A DNA stretch of 64,000 nucleotides from an uncultured Alphaproteobacteria bacterium (GCA_943787225.1 CALSLP010000001.1:744001-808000), one strand, 5' to 3'. Positions 23,817 through 32,405 are shown, counted from the first letter of the stretch. Numbers and translations: made by a program. Notes: generated from the sequence alone by a model not told the origin.

Positions 23817-24954
23817 TATTCGCAAAATTGTCAAAATGATCCGCCCAGATTTGATCAAGACGGCCTGTGTCACGCCGCGTATAGAGTGAAGGCAACGCCA
23901 CACCGTTAAACCGGTGCGCTTTGGAAGCCGAGTAGGCGCCCATGTTCAAAAAGGTCACCTGGGACCCAATGCTCAGCGCGGCATCGAATGCGTATTGCCC
24001 GAACATATCCCCGGCCAGACAGGTACAGCCCGCCAGTACATAAGTATGAACCCCGTCATCGACATGCCCCAGCACATCGGGTTCAAACTGAAACTCCAAG
24101 ACCTCTGGCATGTGATTGACGGAAGTGTCCAGAACCGCGATCTGACAATCATCACCCTCAAAAATATCACGCACCGTCGCCACAATAGTGCCACAGCGTC
24201 GTACCGCTGCCGCGCCAGGCTCGATAAAAACCTGCAGGCCAAAGCCGTTGCAAAACAAGGCGACGGTTTCAAAAAATGCCGCACTTTCCTCGACGGATTG
24301 GAAGATATAGCCGCCGCCGAGATTGATCCACGAGACGGCCTCTAAAGCCTCTGGAATGACGTCTTGAATGTGGCGGGCGGTCGCCAACAAGCTCGCGAAA
24401 TCCGTGCTTTCGCAATTGCTGTGAAAATGGAGCCCGTCAATGCCCTGGAGAACCCCGCGATCATCCGCCATCAAATCAGCCAGCCGACTGATCGGCACGC
24501 CGAGTTTGGAATTTAAACGGCACGGGTCGTATCGAGTGTCATGGACAAAAGACAGCTCCGGGTTAATGCGCAGACCAATGCTCGTCGAGGCCGACACTCT
24601 GGCCTGCAATTTTCGCCACTGCGACATCGAATTGAATGTCACGGAGTTCAGGCGATCACCAAATTCATCAAGCGTGCTGCCATCAATCAAAGGGGACACA
24701 AGATGAAGCGAGCCTTCATGCGGCGAGCCTTCGCCACGACAAAGCGCATCAACCAGACGCAGTTCAAACAAAGAACTGCAGGCGAACCCATCGACATGAG
24801 CCGCTACACCCGTCAGCACTGGCGCGAGGGAGGAGGCCTTGGGTGAATACAGCAATCGGCAGCCAGCCTGATCAGCAATCTGCCGCAGCAGACCTATATC
24901 CGACTGCAGAATTTTCTCGTTTATCACATAGGCCGGGGTATCGAGCACTTCCAC
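23785..24954 (-). CDS. nspC: Carboxynorspermidine/carboxyspermidine decarboxylase-like PLP enzyme
   Basis: This is a PLP-dependent alanine-racemase-fold decarboxylase of the NspC type, which makes norspermidine or spermidine. The 389-residue protein begins DTPAYVINEKIL, has the candidate PLP lysine in LLYSPKASSL (residue about 39), LHFHSNCESTDF, a GGGY phosphate loop (NLGGGYIF), the EPGAA motif, and the C-terminal GCTCLAGDMFGQYAF with the catalytic cysteine region. No carboxynorspermidine dehydrogenase is adjacent. The partner gene is DUF3326-like, so substrate may differ from the classic one. It is divergent from a SulP transporter gene. Confidence 0.82.
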   Translation of the reverse strand: MEVLDTPAYVINEKILQSDIGLLRQIADQAGCRLLYSPKASSLAPVLTGVAAHVDGFACSSLFELRLVDALCRGEGSPHEGSLHLVSPLIDGSTLDEFGDRLNSVTFNSMSQWRKLQARVSASTSIGLRINPELSFVHDTRYDPCRLNSKLGVPISRLADLMADDRGVLQGIDGLHFHSNCESTDFASLLATARHIQDVIPEALEAVSWINLGGGYIFQSVEESAAFFETVALFCNGFGLQVFIEPGAAAVRRCGTIVATVRDIFEGDDCQIAVLDTSVNHMPEVLEFQFEPDVLGHVDDGVHTYVLAGCTCLAGDMFGQYAFDAALSIGSQVTFLNMGAYSASKAHRFNGVALPSLYTRRDTGRLDQIWADHFDNFANNVGSSTVAPA

Positions 24955-25094
24955 GTAGAAATCCCTCTCCTCAATCCGGAATTACAGAACGCCGCTACAG
25001 TATCTTTCCGACGCACTGTGTCAAAGCCACAGAGAACCGCGCGAAAAAACACTGTTGGTATTGAAAGTCCAACTAAGATATGAACCGGGCAACC

Positions 25095-25153
25095 GCCGAC
25101 AAACCGGTCGGTAAACCCTGACACACATGATTGTAGATAATCCCCATTTGGGG
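25095..25153. promoter_or_regulatory. Two short inverted repeats in the nspC/sulP divergent region
   Basis: CCGAC at 25096-25100 pairs with GTCGG at 25107-25111, and CCCC at 25142-25145 with GGGG at 25149-25152 in tccccatttgggggtt. They lie in the 233-base gap between the decarboxylase gene and the SulP gene. They may be operators; evidence is only their symmetry. Confidence 0.3.
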
Positions 25154-25187
25154 GTTATGACCCTCATATAACACGGAACAGACACTC

Positions 25188-26798
25188 TTGAGCCAGTCAA
25201 TGCTTTCTGCCTTCGCCGCTCGTATATCTTCGGTCGATTTAAATGATTCCGAACTGCCGCCCTTTACGCCGAACCGCATCAAAATTGAAGTGCTCTCCGG
25301 CCTTACTGTCGCGCTTGCTTTGGTTCCTGAAGCGGTTGCCTTTTCCTTTGTCGCCGGTGTTCACCCGCTCGTCGGCCTCTATGCCGCCTTTATCGTCGGC
25401 CTCATAACGGCAGCGATTGGCGGCCGTCGCGGCATGATTTCAGGTGCCACCGGGGCGCTGGCTGTTGTCATGGTCGCCCTGGTGGCCAAGCACGGCGTTG
25501 AGTACCTCTTCGCGACAGTTGTGCTCATGGGTATCTTTCAGATTCTGGCGGGCGTTTTCCGTCTTGGGAAATTCATTCGCCTTGTCCCCCACCCCGTTAT
25601 GCTGGGGTTTGTGAACGGTCTTGCGATTGTCATCTTTCTTGCTCAGCTCAGCCAGTTTCAGGTACCCGGCCCGGATGAGGCCAAGGTCTGGATGACCGGA
25701 CTACCCTTGATCATCATGTTGGGACTGGTCGTCCTGACAATGTTGATCATCTGGGGCATGCCCAAAATCACCAACGTGATTCCGGCACCATTGGCTGGTA
25801 TTGCCATCGTCGCCGGCATCGTCATTTTCTTTGGCATTGATGTGCCGCGTGTTGGTGATCTCGCCTCCATCAAAGGAGAATTTCCGGAATTTCACATCCC
25901 GATGGTTCCCCTTACCCTGGAGACCTTTAAAATAATTTTGCCGTTTTCGTTAATTCTGGCGGCGATTGGCCTGATCGAAAGCCTGTTGACCCATAATCTG
26001 GTCGGAGAAATTACCGGCCGGCGCGGTGGCGCGTCACAAGAATGCATCGCCCAGGGACTGGCCAATACCGTCACCGGTTTCTTTGGCGGTATGGGCGGCT
26101 GCGCGATGATCGGCCAATCACTCATCAACGTAAAGTCTGGTGGCCGTACCCGGCTCTCCGGTCTGTCGGCGGCTTTGTTCCTACTGGCCTTTATTCTGGT
26201 TGGCTCCAGCTTGATCGAACAGATTCCGCTCGCTGCCCTGGTCGGTGTCATGTTTATGGTCGTTATCGGCACCTTTGCCTGGCAGAGCCTGGTCATCCTG
26301 CGCCGCATCCCCCTGACGGATGCCCTGGTGATGGGGCTGGTGACCGTTGTGACAGTGATCAGCGATCTCGCGGTTGCAGTTATCGTCGGCGTCATTGTAT
26401 CCGCTCTCGCCTATGCCTGGAATAATGCCAAACGCATTCATGCCACTACCAAGGAAACTCCAGAAGGCGGCAAGGTTTACTTGATTGAAGGACCGTTGTT
26501 TTTCGGTTCCGTTGAAGGCTTCTCCGAGATTTTTGACCCGGAGAATGACCCGGATCACATTGTCGTCGATTTTGACAATAGCCGCGTTGTTGACCAATCC
26601 GCTCTTCAGGCCATTGAAGACCTCGCGCATAAATATGAAGAGCAGGGAAAAACTATTCGACTTCGCCATCTGGCCCGTGATTGCCATCGACTTCTCGACC
26701 GAGCCGGTCAGTTGATCGAGAAATCCGAAGATGACCCAAACTATGGCCTGGCCGTCGACTATGCGGTCAAAACAGGGATTTTCGGCAACCGTCATTAG
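25188..26798 (+). CDS. SulP-family anion transporter with STAS domain
   Basis: The protein has the SulP layout: an N-terminal transmembrane core (about residues 25-410) starting with VLSGLTVALALVPEAVAFSFVAGVHPLVGLYAAF, the GFVNGLAIVIF segment, and GGMGGCAMIGQSLINVKSGGRTRLS, then a cytoplasmic STAS domain (about 425-530; IVVDFDNSRVVDQSALQAIEDL). Substrates of the family include sulfate, bicarbonate and dicarboxylates, and the sequence alone does not choose. The TTG at 25188 gives 536 residues; ATG 25200 is equally possible. It is monocistronic. Confidence 0.9.
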   Translation: MSQSMLSAFAARISSVDLNDSELPPFTPNRIKIEVLSGLTVALALVPEAVAFSFVAGVHPLVGLYAAFIVGLITAAIGGRRGMISGATGALAVVMVALVAKHGVEYLFATVVLMGIFQILAGVFRLGKFIRLVPHPVMLGFVNGLAIVIFLAQLSQFQVPGPDEAKVWMTGLPLIIMLGLVVLTMLIIWGMPKITNVIPAPLAGIAIVAGIVIFFGIDVPRVGDLASIKGEFPEFHIPMVPLTLETFKIILPFSLILAAIGLIESLLTHNLVGEITGRRGGASQECIAQGLANTVTGFFGGMGGCAMIGQSLINVKSGGRTRLSGLSAALFLLAFILVGSSLIEQIPLAALVGVMFMVVIGTFAWQSLVILRRIPLTDALVMGLVTVVTVISDLAVAVIVGVIVSALAYAWNNAKRIHATTKETPEGGKVYLIEGPLFFGSVEGFSEIFDPENDPDHIVVDFDNSRVVDQSALQAIEDLAHKYEEQGKTIRLRHLARDCHRLLDRAGQLIEKSEDDPNYGLAVDYAVKTGIFGNRH

Positions 26799-26930
26799 AA
26801 GACCAAAGTGCGAGGCATCGTCGGAGCCACTCATTGCGCTACGCTGACTATATCGTTAGCGTTGTTTAGTTGATTTACCCATCAAGGGCCTCAGCACTGG
26901 ATTTTTAATATCGACAGTTCCACATGGGGA

Positions 26931-27659
26931 ATGGGTGATATGCACGTTCGAACATTGGTTGTTGCGGGTTTTTTTCTCGTTGTTTCACAGTCACTGGCCG
27001 TAGCCGGTACGATTTGGGTGGTTCCCGATACCAATGTGTTTAGCAACACTCATCCAAGTAATGGCTTTCTAAATACGGTTCTCACCGGAAATTCTAGCGT
27101 TGGTCATGTTAGTGGCAACACTGGTTCTATTGGGCCTGCTGTATCGCGTACGGCCTCAAACAATATTGGCGATTTCTCATCGGTGTCGCTTAGCAACATA
27201 GACTTGCTGTTATTAGGGAGTTCTGTTTTCTTTCCAGGGACCCCCTTGGGATTGTCGGGCTCCGATATAACCAATATCGGTAACTTCATTTCTGGCGGTG
27301 GCGATATAATGTTGCAAGTAGAAACAACCTCAGCGAGTGCTTTTGACTCCTATAACCTGTTTCTGTCAGGCATTGGATCCACCATCCAGTTCACTGGAGA
27401 ACGCAACGCCGGCGGCAGTAGTACTGGGAGCTCAATTGTTGACCCGATCGTTGGCATTGAACTTGGGGCATTCAATATTTTGACTGGCGGCACATCACTG
27501 GTTCAAGACATATCTGATCGGTCAGCGCTGGCAATGGAAGAGATATCGGCAGCGGTATCAGCCCCCACCGGACTTCCCCTTATGGGGACCGGACTCGCCG
27601 CCATTAGCTTCATAGGATGGCGCCAAAGACGCAAAGCAGCGGTCAAAACCAGCATTTAA
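26931..27659 (+). CDS. Secreted protein with VPLPA-CTERM-like exosortase sorting tail
   Basis: The 242-residue protein has a signal peptide (ending LAVAGT), a Gly/Ser/Asn-rich body with no catalytic signature, and a C-terminal tail SAPTGLPLMGTGLAAISFIGWRQRRKAA in which a proline-containing motif precedes a hydrophobic helix and a basic cluster. This is the layout of PEP-CTERM/VPLPA-CTERM sorting signals recognised by exosortases and usually linked to exopolysaccharide. The motif is degenerate (APTGL in place of VPLPA). No exosortase gene is in the window. Start ATG 26931, with ATG 26940 possible. Confidence 0.75.
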   Translation: MGDMHVRTLVVAGFFLVVSQSLAVAGTIWVVPDTNVFSNTHPSNGFLNTVLTGNSSVGHVSGNTGSIGPAVSRTASNNIGDFSSVSLSNIDLLLLGSSVFFPGTPLGLSGSDITNIGNFISGGGDIMLQVETTSASAFDSYNLFLSGIGSTIQFTGERNAGGSSTGSSIVDPIVGIELGAFNILTGGTSLVQDISDRSALAMEEISAAVSAPTGLPLMGTGLAAISFIGWRQRRKAAVKTSI

Positions 27660-27760
27660 GAAAACCCGCATTAGAGGCACAAAGGACGGGGTGTCGAGCC
27701 GTTCCCCTCGTTCGACCTATTCGCTATCATCATCGACAATACTGAAAAGCGGACAAAGCC

Positions 27761-28828
27761 ATGCCTGACACAAGCCTACACCCAACGCGCGAACCCTGCG
27801 TCCCGGGACAAAAGGTCATAGATCCCGCCCAATGGACCGGGACAGAGTTGCAGCAATCCACCGACTGGGTCTACCAGCTGACCGAGGCCGAGATCACCGA
27901 TATCGATAACACCATTAAGGGCGTCGAGGCTGCGGGTCTGGATATCATGGAGATCACCCGGGACACGTTCCCCCTCCCCGCGTTTGGCCCAGCGCTCGTC
28001 AGGATACGAAAACAATTGCTCAACGGCCTCGGTCTGACACTGATTCGAGGCTTCCCTATTGAGCGTTACAACCGCGCCCAATGCGCCATTGCTTTCTTCG
28101 GCATCGGGTCTCATCTGGGACAGGCCGTGTCACAGAACGCCAAGGGACATGTATTGGGGCATGTGAAATCTCTCACCGATGCTGATTATAACGACCCGGC
28201 GAATGCCGGTGTGCGCGGCTACCAGACCAAGGTAAACCAAAGATTCCACGCCGATTCATGCGATGTCGTCGGGCTCATGTGTCTGCAAACGCCCAAATCC
28301 GGCGGGATCAGCAGTGTCGTCAGCACGGTGGCAGTTCATAACGAAATGGTCACGCAACGCCCGGACCTGGCCGAGGTGCTGGCCGGGCCTACCTATTGGG
28401 ATCGACGCGGCGAAGTGCCCGAGGGCAAGGACCCATGGTACGTCCTGCCGGTGTTTAATTACAAAGACGGTTATTTCAGCTGCCGCTACGGTCGGCAATA
28501 TATCGATTCCACGCAGCGCTTCGAACAGGTGCCCCGCACAACCCCCGCCCAGGCCGAAGCACTGGACATGATGGACACCCTGCTCGCCGAGCTGAAGCTG
28601 GATATGGAGTTCCAGATTGGCGACATCCAGTTCCTCTTTAATCACGTCATGCTGCATTCCCGATCGGCGTTCGAAGATTGGCCAGAACCGGAACGCAAGC
28701 GGCATCTGCTCCGCCTGTGGCTCACCATCAACGGCGAGCGCCCCATCCCCGAGATATTGGCTGAACGCACAAGAGGCGGCATTGTCACCAAGGGCACAAA
28801 ACTGCATGCCCCGCTCGAAGCCGAATAG
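27761..28828 (+). CDS. TauD/TfdA-family Fe(II)/2-oxoglutarate-type dioxygenase
   Basis: The 355-residue protein is a cupin-fold oxygenase of the TauD/TfdA superfamily. The metal-binding HxD lies in QRFHADSCDVVGLMCL (near residues 165-180), and a distal histidine in FNHVMLHSRSAFEDW, with the nearby arginine in ERKRHLLRLWL able to bind 2-oxoglutarate. Segments such as LTLIRGFPIERYN also match. Substrates range from taurine to phenoxyacids, carnitine-like amines and betaines, and the context does not settle it. It is a single gene followed by a 465-base gap. Confidence 0.85.
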   Translation: MPDTSLHPTREPCVPGQKVIDPAQWTGTELQQSTDWVYQLTEAEITDIDNTIKGVEAAGLDIMEITRDTFPLPAFGPALVRIRKQLLNGLGLTLIRGFPIERYNRAQCAIAFFGIGSHLGQAVSQNAKGHVLGHVKSLTDADYNDPANAGVRGYQTKVNQRFHADSCDVVGLMCLQTPKSGGISSVVSTVAVHNEMVTQRPDLAEVLAGPTYWDRRGEVPEGKDPWYVLPVFNYKDGYFSCRYGRQYIDSTQRFEQVPRTTPAQAEALDMMDTLLAELKLDMEFQIGDIQFLFNHVMLHSRSAFEDWPEPERKRHLLRLWLTINGERPIPEILAERTRGGIVTKGTKLHAPLEAE

Positions 28829-29293
28829 ATAGAATTGAGTCGCCGAGACGACGGCAACCATAGATCCTAGTATCCTGGAACTACGGTGTTCGAAAACGAC
28901 GGTCTTATGGATACAGGTTTGCTAGGGAAGTTTTGGTGGTGCTTGCAGTCTGATGCGAACTCGTCTCTATAAGAATTCGCTGTTTAACAGGGAAAGTACT
29001 GGGAACTTTCGGCTAATCCAGCCCCTAAACTGCACGCCATCATATAAAAATCCCTATAATCCGGCATTCCACAGCATTTTCTTCCCATTTCATATCAGGG
29101 AATTATTTTTCATAAAACAGGGATTTCACTCGGGTTAATAGGGTAAAAATACTCTTTATATATGACCAAACAGAGATGGGGTTTTCAGAGCGCAAACAAA
29201 TCCTGTGATTGTTATATACCTTAGACGGTTGTTATTTTTGACCTATGGCAGTTCTATGCAACATTCTCGATTCTTGATCATCGCGGAGGCCAC
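28829..29293. other. Intergenic stretch before truncated response regulator, nothing recognised
   Basis: These 465 bases are moderately AT-rich. They contain a 61-codon open frame at 28953-29138 without family features or a ribosome site, which I do not call. A sigma-54 promoter was sought, but the best GG...GC pair (near 28934) has the wrong spacing. The promoter of the regulator at 29294 is presumably here. Confidence 0.5.
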
Positions 29294-29993
29294 TTGCCCA
29301 AGATTCTAATCGTCGAAGATGTGAAACCGATGGCAACGCTGTTTGCTGGTTATCTCAAAGGCGAGCCCTACGACACCACGATTGCCGATACAGGTGCTGA
29401 GGCCAGGCGATTAATCGAAGAACATAAGCCCGAAGCCATTTTATTGGACCTCAAGCTCCCTGACGAAAATGGGCTCCAGGTTCTCGAATGGTTAAAAGCA
29501 GAGAACTATCAAGCGACAGTAATCGTCATGACGTCGGAAGGATCGCTAGATAACGCCGTAACGGCGATGAAAGCTGGCGCCGCTGATTTTCTTGCCAAGC
29601 CCTTTACCGCGGATAGGTTAATCTACACCCTACGCAATTGCATAGAACGCGTCCGGTTAGAAACCCAAGTCCGGGTTATCAAACAAGATTTAAACCGAAA
29701 CTCTTATTGCGGGTTTATAGGCTCCTCCCTGCCAATGCAGGCTATTTATCGAATTATAGACAGCGTTGCCGAAAGCAAAGCCTGCGTGTTTATCACCGGC
29801 GACTCTGGTGTCGGTAAGGAAGTCTGCGCCGCTGCCATTCACGAGAAGAGTAGTCGATCCACCAAACCATTTATTGCCCTCAATTGTGCTGCGATTCCTC
29901 GCGAATTAATGGAAAGCGAAATTTTCGGCCACACAAAAGGCGCGTTCACTGGTGCCCACGAAGATCGAGATGGCGCGGCAATCAGAGCCAACG
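29294..29993 (+). pseudogene. Sigma-54-dependent response regulator (LuxO/NtrC type), truncated by an IS
   Basis: The TTG start is preceded by GCGGAGG. The product has an intact receiver domain (LIVEDVKPMATL, phosphoacceptor D in AILLDLKLPDENGL, T in VIVMTSEG, K in DFLAKPFTADRL), then the beginning of the AAA+ domain with Walker A GDSGVGKEVCAAAIHEKS and the sigma-54 contact loop ESEIFGHTKGAFTGAHEDRDGAA. Homology stops near 29993, exactly where the IS sequence TGTCTAGCCCCC begins. The frame runs on to a stop at 30025. Walker B, the sensor regions and the Fis-type DNA-binding domain are lost, so it cannot activate transcription normally. Confidence 0.88.
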
Positions 29994-30115
29994 TGTCTAG
30001 CCCCCAAGTTCTGTGCCATTCCTGATTAGAGTTTCTGGTATTGGCGGTCGCATGTGTCTAGCCCCCAAGTTCTGTGCCATTCCTGATTAGAGTTTCTGGT
30101 ATTGGCGGTCGCATG
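29994..30115. repeat. 61-bp IS end duplicated in tandem
   Basis: The block beginning TGTCTAGCCCCCAAGTTCTG and ending GGCGGTCGCATG occurs at 29994-30054 and again from 30055, with a period of exactly 61 bases. The inner copy holds the C-terminal codons of the transposase. The outer copy extends the terminal inverted repeat by one unit. Confidence 0.9.
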
Positions 30116-30903
30116 TTCAGTGCCTGATGTGGACGGATGTGGTTGTACTGTCTGAGCCACTGGTTGATGACGATCTGAGCCTGCTTAGTCGTGGTGAACC
30201 ACTCGGCATTGAGAACCTCGCGGCGCAGGGTTCCGTTGAAGCGTTCGTTGTATCCGTTCTCCCAGGGTGATCCGGGATAGATCCGGATGGGTTTGATGCC
30301 GACCCTTGCCAGCCAGTCCTGCATCGCCTGTGCGATGAACTCGGGACCATTGTCCGAGCGGATGTATTCCGGGGTGCCGTGGCGCAGCAGGAGTGGGTAT
30401 AGCGCCTCAAGCACATCGTCAGCCCTCATCCGGGTGCGAACCGTCACAGCCAGCACCTGGCGGGTGTACTCGTCCAGGACAGTCAGCATCTTGTAGCTCC
30501 GACCATTGTCGAGCTTGTCGTGCACGAAGTCGATGGCCCAGACGTGATTGGGATGGGTTGGCCGCAACCGAATGATCGAGCTGTCCTTGTGATAGAGCCG
30601 CCGGCGATTCTTGTCTCGTTGCGGCAGCTGAAGTCCTTCTTCGCGCCAGATCCGCTCAACCTTCTTGTGGTTCACCTTCCACCCTTCGATACGCAGCAGG
30701 ACGGCAATCTTGCGATAACCGTAGCGCCCATACTGCTTCGCCAGCCGGATCAGTGCCAACCGCAGAGCATTGTCATCTTTGGGATCTGGTCGATATTGCA
30801 GGGAACTGCGGGCCAGACCAATAACCCGGCAGGTCCGTCGCTCCGACGTAGCAAGCTTCTGGCGTGTATGGATAACGGCCTGACGAAGATGCTCGGTCGT
30901 CAG
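30058..30903 (-). CDS. IS3-family transposase catalytic part OrfB
   Basis: This part carries the DDE integrase core. HTH_21-like segment LAKQYGRYGYRKIAVLLRIEGW is followed by RLRPTHPNHVWAIDFVHDKL (first D), EYIRSDNGPEFIAQAMQDW (second D) and PGSPWENGYNERFNGTLRRE (catalytic E). The frame is open upstream of the first start-like codon at 30759 and meets orfA in the -1 frame, so it is probably made as an OrfAB fusion by -1 frameshifting near 30900-30920; I saw no canonical A-rich slippery heptamer. It looks intact. Confidence 0.88.
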   Translation of the reverse strand: MTTEHLRQAVIHTRQKLATSERRTCRVIGLARSSLQYRPDPKDDNALRLALIRLAKQYGRYGYRKIAVLLRIEGWKVNHKKVERIWREEGLQLPQRDKNRRRLYHKDSSIIRLRPTHPNHVWAIDFVHDKLDNGRSYKMLTVLDEYTRQVLAVTVRTRMRADDVLEALYPLLLRHGTPEYIRSDNGPEFIAQAMQDWLARVGIKPIRIYPGSPWENGYNERFNGTLRREVLNAEWFTTTKQAQIVINQWLRQYNHIRPHQALNMRPPIPETLIRNGTELGG

Positions 30904-31187
30904 GCCCTGGGCTTTAGGTAGCTCAGGCTTTCCTTGAGGATCAGCTTGTCCAGTTCGAGCTCAGCCACAATCTTCTTCAACCGCGTATTCTCCTTCTCGA
31001 GAGAACGCATCTCCGACAACTGCGACCGACCCATCCCGCCAAACCGCTTGCGCCAGTTATAATACGTAGCGTCGCTGATACCCACGCCACGACACGCCGA
31101 CGCTACGTCGCTGCCGTTCGACAACTTCACTTCAATCTCACGCAGCAGCTTCAGTATGTCCTCGTCCGAATGTCGTTTCCGAGCCAT
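30900..31187 (-). CDS. IS3-family transposase DNA-binding part OrfA
   Basis: The 95-residue product from ATG 31187 (MARKRHSDEDILKLL) has a helix-turn-helix (VASACRGVGISDATYYNWRKRFGGM) and a leucine-zipper-like C-terminus (SLEKENTRLKKIVAELELDKLILKE), the standard OrfA layout. The frame is open to 31274, beyond the IS end, so the longer start is excluded. Its stop lies inside the open orfB frame. Confidence 0.9.
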   Translation of the reverse strand: MARKRHSDEDILKLLREIEVKLSNGSDVASACRGVGISDATYYNWRKRFGGMGRSQLSEMRSLEKENTRLKKIVAELELDKLILKESLSYLKPRA

Positions 31188-31404
31188 CACAAATCCCCTT
31201 TCCATGCCAAAATAATGGCCCAGTTTTAGGGGGGAAGGACACACCGTGTAGAAGAAATTTGAGCCGATAGACACGACTCATAAACGGAGGAATAAAGGGG
31301 GGATGGTCAAAAACTGAAGAGCGAAATTCCCACAATGTTTTGACTAACATTGACAGGTGAACACTCTACCAGAAGTCATAAGCCTCCTATTAAGTTCACC
31401 GAAA

Positions 31405-31435
31405 AGGCCGGTATGGGGCAAACTCATACCGGCCT
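31405..31435 (-). terminator. Strong hairpin terminator (minus strand)
   Basis: AGGCCGGTATG pairs perfectly over 11 bp with CATACCGGCCT around a 9-base loop. On the minus strand the stem is followed by TTTTC. It lies 90 bases downstream of the small secreted-protein gene ending at 31526, which it should terminate. Confidence 0.75.
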
Positions 31436-31525
31436 GAACAACCAGCCAACACAGGGCTGAATTCTGAAAGCTGACACTTTTCTCCACCTATAACGATAAG
31501 GGAATTTGGTGTCAGGCCAGCGTTG

Positions 31526-31945
31526 CTAAAGTTTCTCGAAGGTAGTCGCAGCATTGCCCTGCTTTAAAACTTTGTACGGCGTTTTCGCCGTCATCTTATT
31601 ACAGATGTCGTTCTTCAAATTCCCACTGCTTTGAGTATACGCGAGGCCGAGTGCCCCAACGTCCTGGCAAGCTTTCTTTCTGATCTTCGTCCACGTCATA
31701 GCGCTGAGCGTTGCGTCCTTTTTGATTTCATCCTCGAATTCGGAGATGACTGTATCACACTGTTTTGTGTAAGAGGCATCATTCTTACGTGCCTCGTAGA
31801 GCAAACCAATCTTTACCGCCGTTTCGACCGCTACCCAGCCACAAAGCCGAGAACCGCTTTGAGCGTTTGCGACGCCTGCCGAAGCGGTAAGCATCCCAAC
31901 ACCAACTATTGCAAGCGCACAAGTCTTTAGAAATTCCCTAGACAA
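31526..31945 (-). CDS. Small secreted cysteine-containing protein, unknown
   Basis: Not recognised. The 139-residue product has a signal peptide (MSREFLKTC...GVANAQS) and a helical mature domain with four cysteines (RLCGWV, KQCDTV, KACQDV, NDICNK) that could form two disulfides. There is no lipobox. It is isolated inside the insertion-sequence-rich region and followed by its own terminator, suggesting cargo of a decayed mobile island or a surviving native gene. Confidence 0.65.
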   Translation of the reverse strand: MSREFLKTCALAIVGVGMLTASAGVANAQSGSRLCGWVAVETAVKIGLLYEARKNDASYTKQCDTVISEFEDEIKKDATLSAMTWTKIRKKACQDVGALGLAYTQSSGNLKNDICNKMTAKTPYKVLKQGNAATTFEKL

Positions 31946-32127
31946 CTATTCAGTTCCTTCATTATGGGGTTATACGAGCGAGGGAGACGCTCTCCCCCCC
32001 CGCAAATTCACTTATACTATAACACTAACTGAATAGCCCCTAGATTCGTAGACTGTCCGTCGTCATATAAATTGGAACACTCAACGGCCTGATCTAAGAG
32101 AGGATCTGGCTCATCTGGTTCAAGATA

Positions 32128-32405
32128 TTAAGCGGCGTATTTGCGGTATTGCAAGCGCCGGGTCTCCATCGTTTTGAGTTTGATCCTTTCCCGTTGTTTT
32201 AAAATAGCCTGCCCGCGCCCAAAGTAGACGTCTGCGGGTGTGAGGTTGTTGATGCTCTCGTGGTATCGCTGATGATTGTAGTGATCAACGAACGCCTCGA
32301 TCTGTGCCTCCAGATCTGCCGGGAAGAAGTAGTTCTCCAGTAGGATGCGGTTCTTTAGTGTTTGATGCCATCGCTCGATCTTGCCCTGTGTTTGCGGGTG
32401 ATACG
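32128..32405 (-). pseudogene. Transposase C-terminal remnant (IS3-type integrase core)
   Basis: The minus-strand frame reads SYHPQTQGKIERWHQTLKN (catalytic E in KIERWH), then EAFVDHYNHQRYHESINNLT and PADVYFG..., ending in QYRKYAA and a TAA at 32128. This is the end of a DDE transposase. Everything upstream is missing: the reading stops at about 32405, where sequence of the IS21 end begins. It is a 3' fragment, different from the intact IS3 element nearby. Confidence 0.8.

Larger units (their letters stand above)
30055..31241 (-). mobile_element. IS3-family insertion sequence (near-complete)
   Basis: Two overlapping frames, orfA and orfB, are in the IS3 arrangement. Imperfect terminal inverted repeats are seen: TGTCTAGCCCCCAAGTTCTG at the orfB end and, on the other end, TGTCCTTCCCCCCTAAAACT read inward from 31241, with both continuing to GGCCATT or TGCCATT. 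No clear 3-4 bp target duplication flanks it (ACG on the left, CAC on the right), consistent with the extra 61-bp copy on the left or later rearrangement. It interrupts the response-regulator gene. Confidence 0.88.

Noticed and set aside
28920-28950. Possible sigma-54 promoter upstream of the truncated NtrC-type regulator
   Set aside because: The GG and GC elements (tttGGtggtgcttGC) have a spacing of 8 where 10 is required, so it does not fit the consensus.
29141-29290. Possible small ORF or RNA in the gap before the response regulator
   Set aside because: No stable hairpin, ribosome site or conserved motif could be identified by eye.
30900-30925. Canonical slippery heptamer for the IS3 OrfA/OrfB frameshift
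   Set aside because: The -1 overlap exists, but the sequence there is CCTAAAGCCC and contains no A-AAA-AAG or similar heptamer, so the mechanism is not shown.
31242-31525. Direct target-site duplication of the IS3 element
   Set aside because: The flanking triplets (ACG on the left, CAC on the right) do not match.
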